Positions 1 through 5,223 of a DNA stretch of 5,223 nucleotides are shown here, in pieces. Position 1 is the first letter of the stretch, and every line of letters begins with the position of its first letter. This stretch comes from Tissierellia bacterium (lineage in GTDB: Bacteria > Bacillota > Clostridia > Tissierellales > Sedimentibacteraceae): assembly GCA_028700795.1 (NCBI GenBank), contig JAQVRY010000099.1, positions 1 through 5,223 of the forward strand, in the 5' to 3' direction. The translations under genes were made by a program, and so were the position numbers. The notes under the pieces are model-generated. The model did no database searches. It was not told where the DNA came from and saw nothing but the letters and a program-made list of their open reading frames with translations.

Positions 1-1277
1 TGGCGTTTAACTATCCCTTCCCAATTGTAATAACAAAATCTGAAGGTGCTAAGCTATACGATATTGATGGCAATTGGTATTATGATTTACTGCAAGCAGG
101 AGGTCCGACTATTTTAGGAAGCAATTTACTTGCAGTGAGAGAAAAGGTTATTGAAACTCTAAATACTTGCGGACCTTCAACAGGACTTTTTCATGAATAT
201 GAGTATAAGCTGGCAAAAAAGATATCTGAATTGGTGCCGTCAGTTCAGATGTTTAGAATGCTTGGCTCAGGGACTGAAGCATGTATGTGTGCCGCTCGTA
301 TAGCACGACTTAAGACAGGAAAGAAAAATATCTTAAAAATGGGTGGCGCTTACCATGGATGGTCTGATCAGTTAGCTTATGGTATTCGCGTACCGGGAAC
401 TAAAAGCTTATTATCTAAAGGTGTGCCAAATTTTGTTTTTAAACATACAGATGAATTTTTTCCTAATGATTTGGAAGACCTTGAAAGAAAATTGTGGAAA
501 AATAAATTTTACGGTGGTACTGCTGCAGTATTTATTGAGCCTATGGGTCCTGAAAGTGGAACTAGACCTGTTTCTAAAGAATTTATTAAAGGCACAGAAA
601 TTTTGGCGCGAAAATATGGTGCATTATTAATTTTTGATGAGGTTGTAACTGGATTTAGAATCGGAACAAGTGGAGCACAGGGTTATTTTGAGGTAGACCC
701 GGACTTGACCATTTTTGGTAAAATAATTGCCGGAGGATATCCTGGAGCAGGGGGAGTAGGAGGCCATAAGGATTGTATGGTCCATTTAGGAGCGGGTCTT
801 GATAGTTCAGGTAAGAAAATACCGAAAGCTATGTGTGGAGGTACCTTAGCAGCAACACCCGTATCTTGTGTGGCAGGATATTATACATTGTGTGAAATTG
901 AAAAAACAAACGCCTGTGAAGTTGCAGGTCGTATGGGAGATAGACTGACAATTGGTCTACAGAAAATCATTAAAAAATATGATTTACCTTTTGTTGCATT
1001 TAATCAGGGATCAATTTGCCATTTGGATAATGCCGGAACTATGCATTTTTGTGTAGACTGGAAAAGGCCGTGGAAAATCCCAAATATATTAAAAGAGACG
1101 GGTAAACGTCAAAAAGAGATGGAGCATATGGGTGCTGCATACATGGCTGAAGGTATTATAACTTTGGCTGGTTCAAGATTGTATACAAGTGCGGCCTATA
1201 CTGAGGAAATGATAGATGATGTATTAGAAAGATTTGAGCGAGTTTTGTCTAAGTGTGGACCAATTGATGTTTCCTAA
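1..1277 (+). CDS. Class III PLP-dependent aminotransferase, glutamate-1-semialdehyde aminomutase-like (5' partial)
   Basis: The reading frame is open from base 3 to the TAA at 1275-1277, giving 424 residues with no start in the window. An internal GTG at 135 is not the start, because the upstream codons encode conserved family sequence (AKLYDIDGNWYYDLLQAGGP, then ILGSN). Fold-type I class III landmarks appear in order: GSGTEA phosphate-binding loop (codons 264-281), YHGW (351-362), the cofactor-binding Asp in FDEVVTGFR (GAT 636-638), and the Schiff-base Lys in FGKIIAGG (AAA 720-722). The order and wording most resemble glutamate-1-semialdehyde 2,1-aminomutase. By comparison with the position of the catalytic lysine in that family, roughly 25-30 N-terminal residues are missing. 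No tetrapyrrole genes are nearby and the C-terminal third diverges, so a true HemL role is doubtful. I infer an aminotransferase or aminomutase acting on a small amino-aldehyde or amino-sugar substrate in the cytoplasm, in the same operon as an aldolase and a sugar kinase. The family call is firm; the substrate is unknown. Confidence -1.
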   Translation, partial: AFNYPFPIVITKSEGAKLYDIDGNWYYDLLQAGGPTILGSNLLAVREKVIETLNTCGPSTGLFHEYEYKLAKKISELVPSVQMFRMLGSGTEACMCAARIARLKTGKKNILKMGGAYHGWSDQLAYGIRVPGTKSLLSKGVPNFVFKHTDEFFPNDLEDLERKLWKNKFYGGTAAVFIEPMGPESGTRPVSKEFIKGTEILARKYGALLIFDEVVTGFRIGTSGAQGYFEVDPDLTIFGKIIAGGYPGAGGVGGHKDCMVHLGAGLDSSGKKIPKAMCGGTLAATPVSCVAGYYTLCEIEKTNACEVAGRMGDRLTIGLQKIIKKYDLPFVAFNQGSICHLDNAGTMHFCVDWKRPWKIPNILKETGKRQKEMEHMGAAYMAEGIITLAGSRLYTSAAYTEEMIDDVLERFERVLSKCGPIDVS

Positions 1278-1294
1278 TTTTTATTGTAAATAGA

Positions 1295-1300
1295 TTGGAG
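1295..1300 (+). promoter_or_regulatory. Ribosome binding site of the tandem aldolase gene
   Basis: TTGGAG lies 5 nt before ATG 1306, within the 28-nt AT-rich gap after the aminotransferase stop. The gap has no inverted repeat followed by a T-run, so I see no terminator, and it is too short for a convincing separate promoter. This supports read-through from the aminotransferase gene. Confidence -1.
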
Positions 1301-1305
1301 TATAT

Positions 1306-2463
1306 ATGAAAAACTCAATAGAAGAAGCAAAAAAGGATGTAATTAAAGCCGGTAAAATATTGGTTGAAAACGGTCTTATTGCAAGAACATGGGGAAATGT
1401 AAGCGCAAGGATTTCTGATGAACAATTTGTTATAACGCCAAGCGGGTTAGCATATGAAACTTTGATACCGGAACAGATAGTCATAGTTAATATAGCTGAT
1501 TGTTCTTATAACGGAAACATAAAACCCTCCAGCGAAAAGGGAATACATGCTGACACATATAAGCTGCGACCAGAAGTTAATTTTATAATTCATACACATC
1601 AGTTAATGGCCTCAGTCATAAGCATTGAAGGGAAGAGTATAAATATTGAAAATAATGAATATAGAGAAATATTAGGTGAGGTAATTCCATGTACAGATTA
1701 TGGAATGTCATCAACGAAAAAACTTAGGAAAAAAGTATCTGAAGCAGTAAGTAACTATCCTGACAGCAAAGCATTTATTATGAAAAACCATGGAACAATT
1801 TGTATGGGATATAATCTTAAAAACACCTTTGATGTTGCTACAATACTTGAAAAAATAGCTGAAGAAAAATATAAGTCTACAATTAAAGAAAATGAAAGTC
1901 ACCCCATCGCAGATTATGGGAACAGTTTTCGACAGGGTAATAAATTTACTATAACAATAAGTGGGAAAACTGCAGAATATAGTATAGATGGAGTGTTTGA
2001 AGATATGCCTAAAGAGGTGCAGCTTCATGCTGAAATATATAAAAAGAATAATATTTCTAATATCCTTCATGCTACAGATGATGTTATAGTTGAATTCAGC
2101 AGAACAGGTCGTATTTTAAAACCCCTTTTAGACGACCTTGTCCAGATAGCAGGTATCAATATACAAACAACAAAGAGCAGTAATATTAGTGGAATTGCAA
2201 AGATGCTTAAAAAGAAAAATGCTATTTTTCTTGAAAAAGAAGGGGCTCTTTGTACCGGTGTAACAAAGGCAGATGCCGAAGCCGTGGTTATGGTTCTAAG
2301 AAAAGGGTGTTTGGCTGATTTTTATTCTAGTGCAAGGAAGTTAACAGACCAATTAGGCTTAATAGATTCATATATTCAAAGGATTGTTTATAAAAATAAG
2401 TACTCAAAAATAAAAGATAATGGGGCAGGGGCAGCATATGTTGAAAAAATTGACAGACGATAA
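1306..2463 (+). CDS. Tandem-domain class II aldolase/adducin family protein
   Basis: This 385-residue protein is about twice the usual single-domain length of 210-230. Domain 1 (about residues 5-195) has the full class II aldolase signature: GNVSAR (30-35), ITPSG (43-47), PSSE with the catalytic-type Glu77, the zinc ligand pair His96/His98 in HTH, and the third ligand His162 in KNHG. This is the pattern of L-fuculose-phosphate, L-ribulose-phosphate and rhamnulose-phosphate enzymes, which use a divalent metal for retro-aldol cleavage or epimerisation. Domain 2 (about 215-365) repeats the layout (PKEVQLHAEIY, ILHAT, EKEGALCTG) but has Thr257 and Glu312 where domain 1 has His98 and His162, so it probably does not bind zinc in the usual way. 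The ATG at 1306 follows TTGGAG (1295-1300) at 5 nt, and the gene lies 28 nt after the aminotransferase. Its 3' end overlaps the TetR gene by 26 nt. A ketose-phosphate aldolase role is inferred from the adjacent kinase; a dehydratase or epimerase of the same fold is also possible. Confidence -1.
   Translation: MKNSIEEAKKDVIKAGKILVENGLIARTWGNVSARISDEQFVITPSGLAYETLIPEQIVIVNIADCSYNGNIKPSSEKGIHADTYKLRPEVNFIIHTHQLMASVISIEGKSINIENNEYREILGEVIPCTDYGMSSTKKLRKKVSEAVSNYPDSKAFIMKNHGTICMGYNLKNTFDVATILEKIAEEKYKSTIKENESHPIADYGNSFRQGNKFTITISGKTAEYSIDGVFEDMPKEVQLHAEIYKKNNISNILHATDDVIVEFSRTGRILKPLLDDLVQIAGINIQTTKSSNISGIAKMLKKKNAIFLEKEGALCTGVTKADAEAVVMVLRKGCLADFYSSARKLTDQLGLIDSYIQRIVYKNKYSKIKDNGAGAAYVEKIDRR
2427..2431 (+). 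promoter_or_regulatory. Ribosome binding site of the TetR gene, inside the aldolase gene
   Basis: AGGGG sits 6 nt before ATG 2438 and decides between the two in-frame ATGs at 2420 and 2438. It lies in a direct repeat of the hexamer GGGGCA (2422-2427 and 2428-2433), which also encodes the Gly-Ala-Gly-Ala stretch near the C-terminus of the aldolase. The same bases therefore serve as coding sequence for one gene and initiation signal for the next. Confidence -1.
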
Positions 2464-3094
2464 ATTAGCAGAAATACTTGAGGTTGGCATAACCGAATTT
2501 GCCGAAAAAGGACCTGATGGTGGTAACATCAATGTAATCGCCAAAAAAGCAGGAATAAGTGTAGGTGTTTTATATAAATATTATGACAATAAGGAGACCT
2601 TTTTCCAGGCATGTCTAAAAAGAAGCCTTAATGTATTAGAATCAGTTCTGCGTGATATTATAGAGTGTGATGATAAGCTGTTGACAAGAGCAGAAAAGAT
2701 GATTAGAGCAGTCTTGTATTACTCAAGGGGATATAGTAATTATGTTAAAATGTACAACGTAATTACTTCAGGCAGCAGTCAAAAATATGCATCAGTATAT
2801 GCTAAAGAAATTGAAAGCTTAACATCTAAAATATATACGGAATTTATAGAGAGAGCCATAAGGGATAAAGATATAAGAGATGATATTAGTCCTAAGTTTT
2901 TTGCATTTTTCTTTGATAATTTACTTATGATGCTGCAATTTTCTTATAGCTGTGATTATTATAAGGAAAGAGCAAAAATATATTGTGGTGAAGATATTTT
3001 TAGTAACGACGAAAAAGTGGTTACAGAGTTATTAAAATTTCTTGAATCAGCATTTACTTTCAGTCAGTCAGAGGTTGTTCACAAAAGTAATTAA
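2438..3094 (+). CDS. TetR/AcrR-family transcriptional regulator
   Basis: This 218-residue protein has the normal TetR length. The N-terminal DNA-binding domain (about residues 6-58) shows the family pattern: DDKLAEILEVGITEFAEKG as helix 1, INVIAKKAGIS as helix 2 and turn, and VGVLYKYYDNKETFF as the recognition helix with its LYxYYxxKE signature. The remaining residues (about 60-218) form a helical ligand-binding and dimerisation region too variable to suggest an inducer. I chose ATG 2438 over the in-frame ATG 2420 because AGGGG at 2427-2431 sits 6 nt before 2438 and the resulting N-terminus fits the family; the longer form would add only MGQGQH. The gene begins inside the aldolase gene and overlaps it by 26 nt, which suggests translational coupling. 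Most TetR proteins are repressors that respond to a small molecule, so a substrate or intermediate of this operon is the natural candidate. Its operator would probably lie at the promoter upstream of this window. Confidence -1.
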   Translation: MLKKLTDDKLAEILEVGITEFAEKGPDGGNINVIAKKAGISVGVLYKYYDNKETFFQACLKRSLNVLESVLRDIIECDDKLLTRAEKMIRAVLYYSRGYSNYVKMYNVITSGSSQKYASVYAKEIESLTSKIYTEFIERAIRDKDIRDDISPKFFAFFFDNLLMMLQFSYSCDYYKERAKIYCGEDIFSNDEKVVTELLKFLESAFTFSQSEVVHKSN

Positions 3095-3106
3095 AATTTG
3101 AGTCGT

Positions 3107-3113
3107 AAAGAGG
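3107..3113 (+). promoter_or_regulatory. Ribosome binding site of the FGGY kinase gene
   Basis: AAAGAGG ends 8 nt before ATG 3122 and supports that start over the TTG at 3098, which lies 3 nt after the TetR stop and has only AT-rich, purine-poor sequence at the right distance. The 27-nt gap between the TetR stop and ATG 3122 shows no terminator hairpin. Confidence -1.
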
Positions 3114-3121
3114 ATGATATT

Positions 3122-4753
3122 ATGATTTATGTTATTGCTTACGATATAGGAACTACGGGAGTTAAAACTTGTCTTTTTAGTATAGACAAAAAAATCAGTC
3201 TTATAGCAGAAGAACATAGGGGTTATGAACTATACATATTAGAAAATGGCGGGGCGGAACAAGATGAACACCAATGGTGGGATGCTATGTGTATTACTAC
3301 GAAAAAGATATTTGAGAAGGTTAAAATAGAACCGTCTCAAATATCCGGAATATCTTTTTGTTCTCAAATGCAGGGCCTTGTAATGGTTGATGAAGATGGC
3401 ATACCTGTACGAAAACCAATGAGCTATATGGATCAACGAGCCACTAAAGAAATTAAAAATGGTATCCAACATGGTATTCAAGTGTCGGGCTGCAATGTTT
3501 TTAAACTAATTAAAAGTCTTATAATAACAAAAGCAGTTTCTCTCAGTGTCAAAGATCCTGTATGGAAATATAAATGGATAGAATGCAATGAAAAGACAAA
3601 TTTTGAAAAAACATATAAATGGCTTGATGTAAAGGAATATTTAATTTGTAAATGTACAGGCAACTTTGTTATGACAGAAGATTCTGCTTATTCTACTATG
3701 CTGTATGATACAAGGAAAGGGAAAAATTGTTGGAGCAAGACACTCTGTAAAATGTATGGTGTTAAATTTGAGCATCTTGCAGAAATAATTAAGTCCACAG
3801 ACCAAGCTGGTTCACTTACAAAAAAAGCATCTGAAGATTTGGGCTTGGTTCACGGCATACCTGTATATGGCGGTGGTGGTGACGCTTCATTGATAGGAGT
3901 TGGAGCAGGGTGCGTTAAAGTAGGAGATACACATATTTACTTAGGTACATCCGGCTGGGTTTCTACTATTGTGGATAAACAAAAAGTAGATATAATAAAT
4001 ATGATTGCTTCAATTGTGGGAGCTCAAAAAGGACAATATAATTATTTTGCGGAAATGGAGACGGCCGGTAAATGCCTTGAGTGGGTAAAAGACCATTTAG
4101 CTTTAGATGAAATTGGTATATATATAGAAAAAAGGCATATACCAGATAACCAAGAAATTATTTATAAAAACTTATACAATTACTTAATGGAAACAATAAG
4201 CACGATTGAACCGGGATCAGGAGGCGTAATTTTTACACCCTGGTTGCACGGGAACAGATGCCCATTTGAGGATCCTAATGCTGCTGGTATATTTTTCAAT
4301 ATTACTTTAGAAACCGGCAAGACTGAACTTATACGTTCAGTTGTGGAGGGAATTTGCTATCACTTACGTTGGATGCTTGAATGCCAGGAAAAGGTCATAG
4401 AAGTTTCTGATACTATAAGGTTTGTTGGAGGGGGATCACTTTCTGCAATTACAGCACAAATTTTGGCTGACATAACATCACACAAAATTGAGGTAGTCAA
4501 GAGCCCTCAAAATGTAGGTGCTTTAGGTGCTGCTGCTGTAGTGGGAGTTGGGCTTGGTGTTATTCCAAACCTTGAAACCATAAGAGATTATGTAGAAGTT
4601 GAAAAATTTTTCATTCCAAACAGTAATACTAAAGCTATATATGAAAGAAACTTTCAAGTTTTTAAAAAACTATATAAATATAATAAAAAGGGATTTAAAG
4701 ATTTACATACGGATGTTGAGGTACTAAATGAAGAACTTTCAACACTTAATTAA
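3122..4753 (+). CDS. FGGY-family carbohydrate kinase, xylulokinase-like
   Basis: This 543-residue protein is an ATP-dependent sugar kinase of the actin/hexokinase fold, slightly longer than the usual 480-530. Visible marks are: the phosphate-1 loop AYDIGTTGVKTCLF (residues 6-19), a substrate-pocket segment SQMQG (81-85, compare GQMHG of xylulokinases), YMDQR (102-106, where relatives have W-D-R), GGGGD with probable catalytic base Asp254, phosphate-2 LGTSG (274-278), and adenosine-binding GGGS (436-439) followed by NVGALGAA (464-471). ATG 3122 is preferred because AAAGAGG ends at 3113, 8 nt away, and MIYVIAYDIGTT places the first beta strand at the N-terminus. A TTG at 3098 would add eight poorly fitting residues and lacks a good ribosome binding site. 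Known relatives phosphorylate xylulose, fuculose, rhamnulose, ribulose, glycerol, erythritol or autoinducer-2, so the family does not fix the substrate. The upstream class II aldolase would fit a ketose 1-phosphate product. The stop is 20 nt before the next gene. Confidence -1.
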   Translation: MIYVIAYDIGTTGVKTCLFSIDKKISLIAEEHRGYELYILENGGAEQDEHQWWDAMCITTKKIFEKVKIEPSQISGISFCSQMQGLVMVDEDGIPVRKPMSYMDQRATKEIKNGIQHGIQVSGCNVFKLIKSLIITKAVSLSVKDPVWKYKWIECNEKTNFEKTYKWLDVKEYLICKCTGNFVMTEDSAYSTMLYDTRKGKNCWSKTLCKMYGVKFEHLAEIIKSTDQAGSLTKKASEDLGLVHGIPVYGGGGDASLIGVGAGCVKVGDTHIYLGTSGWVSTIVDKQKVDIINMIASIVGAQKGQYNYFAEMETAGKCLEWVKDHLALDEIGIYIEKRHIPDNQEIIYKNLYNYLMETISTIEPGSGGVIFTPWLHGNRCPFEDPNAAGIFFNITLETGKTELIRSVVEGICYHLRWMLECQEKVIEVSDTIRFVGGGSLSAITAQILADITSHKIEVVKSPQNVGALGAAAVVGVGLGVIPNLETIRDYVEVEKFFIPNSNTKAIYERNFQVFKKLYKYNKKGFKDLHTDVEVLNEELSTLN

Positions 4754-4760
4754 ATTTCTT

Positions 4761-4766
4761 AGGAGG
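4761..4766 (+). promoter_or_regulatory. Strong ribosome binding site of the GtrA gene
   Basis: A perfect AGGAGG lies 7 nt before ATG 4774 and is the best Shine-Dalgarno match in the window. It occupies most of the 20-nt gap after the kinase stop, leaving no room for a terminator and making GtrA translation independent of coupling to the kinase. Confidence -1.
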
Positions 4767-4773
4767 ATCTAAA

Positions 4774-5223
4774 ATGCCAAGCGAACCAGCAAAGAAGGTT
4801 GCAAATATTGACGGTAATAAAAACATCAGAAAAGAAGTTATCCGAGGTATTAAATTTACATTATTTTCTCTTTCCGCAGGTTTAATACAAATAATTACTT
4901 TTTCCATTCTTAATGAATTTACAAATTGGCGCTACAGTGCTTGTTATTTAGTTGCATTGACTTTATCTGTATTATGGAACTTTACTTTAAATCGCCGATA
5001 TACATTTCGTTCGTCAAACAATGTATCTATAGCCATGGGCAAAACATTTGCATTTTATTTAGTATTTACCCCTGTTTCGACGATTATTGGAGACTACCTT
5101 GTAGAAAAACTTCTATTGAATGAATACTTTATTACAATTGCAATTATGATTTCAAATTTTGTACTTGAATTTTTATATGACCGTTTTTTTGTGTTTTATA
5201 AATCTATTGATACAAATCATTTG
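4774..5223 (+). CDS. GtrA-family four-helix membrane protein (3' end beyond window)
   Basis: The frame is open for 150 codons from ATG 4774 to the last base, with no stop in the window. A very strong AGGAGG (4761-4766) lies 7 nt before the ATG. A charged N-terminus (about residues 1-27) is followed by four hydrophobic segments at about 28-47, 54-72, 90-110 and 118-136. The loop motif after helix 2, NFTLNRRYTF (69-78), is the classical GtrA signature; a second, related motif, EFLYDRFFVF (132-141), follows helix 4. GtrA proteins are usually 120-160 residues, so the stop is probably only a few codons past the edge. Characterised members help move or modify undecaprenyl-phosphate-linked sugars across the cytoplasmic membrane, for example in O-antigen glucosylation or arabinogalactan assembly. 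Many clostridial copies have no assigned role. The 20-nt gap to the kinase gene suggests co-transcription, but a functional link to the sugar enzymes is inference. The family assignment is firm. Confidence -1.
   Translation, partial: MPSEPAKKVANIDGNKNIRKEVIRGIKFTLFSLSAGLIQIITFSILNEFTNWRYSACYLVALTLSVLWNFTLNRRYTFRSSNNVSIAMGKTFAFYLVFTPVSTIIGDYLVEKLLLNEYFITIAIMISNFVLEFLYDRFFVFYKSIDTNHL

Noticed and set aside
135..1277. GTG at 135 as the aminotransferase start.
   Set aside because: Codons from base 3 to 134 encode conserved family sequence in the same frame, so the true start is upstream of the window.
1711..2070. A 119-codon antisense open frame opposite the aldolase gene.
   Set aside because: It lies wholly within a well-supported gene, its predicted product is a low-complexity Phe/Ile/Cys-rich sequence typical of the antisense of AT-rich coding DNA, and no good ribosome binding site was seen.
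1306..2463. Methionine-salvage dehydratase (MtnB) or 5'-deoxyribose disposal aldolase.
   Set aside because: Both use the class II aldolase fold, but they are single-domain proteins and the neighbours lack the expected MtnA/MtnK-type partners; the FGGY kinase does not match the MtnK kinase type.
3095..3121. A terminator or promoter between the TetR and kinase genes.
   Set aside because: The 27-nt gap has no inverted repeat with a T-run and no spaced -35/-10 pair, and it is mostly filled by the kinase ribosome binding site.
4926..5123. A 65-codon + strand frame near the end of the window.
   Set aside because: It is a different frame of the GtrA gene, which has the strong ribosome binding site, the GtrA motifs and four hydrophobic helices.

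Overview
The window is AT-rich with short intergenic gaps, strong purine-rich ribosome binding sites, a GTG/TTG-tolerant start landscape and many AAA/ATA/TTA codons. Together with the protein types, this suggests a low-GC Firmicute, most likely a gut or anaerobic clostridial lineage. That assignment is an inference from composition and gene style only. No rRNA, tRNA, insertion sequence, CRISPR array or phage gene is visible.

Five genes lie on the + strand, head to tail, with gaps of 28 nt or less and one overlap. In order they are: (1) a class III PLP aminotransferase resembling glutamate-1-semialdehyde 2,1-aminomutase, 5'-truncated by the window edge (1-1277); (2) a 385-residue protein with two tandem class II aldolase/adducin domains, the second apparently without most of its metal site (1306-2463); (3) a TetR-family regulator whose start lies inside the aldolase gene (2438-3094); (4) an FGGY-family carbohydrate kinase (3122-4753); and (5) a GtrA-family four-helix membrane protein whose stop codon is beyond the window (4774-5223).

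The spacing and the lack of any visible terminator or internal promoter suggest one transcript that starts upstream of position 1 and continues past 5223. Kinase plus class II aldolase is the usual core of ketose or deoxyketose breakdown: phosphorylation followed by retro-aldol cleavage to a triose phosphate and an aldehyde. The aminotransferase suggests an amino-containing substrate or product. The TetR gene inside the operon is a candidate local regulator. No sugar isomerase, dehydrogenase or obvious transporter is in the window, so the substrate cannot be named. The closing GtrA protein belongs to a family tied to polyprenyl-linked sugar translocation, which leaves open a cell-envelope role for part of the operon.

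The most unusual points are the combination of aminotransferase, tandem aldolase and FGGY kinase around a TetR gene, and the degenerate second aldolase domain.
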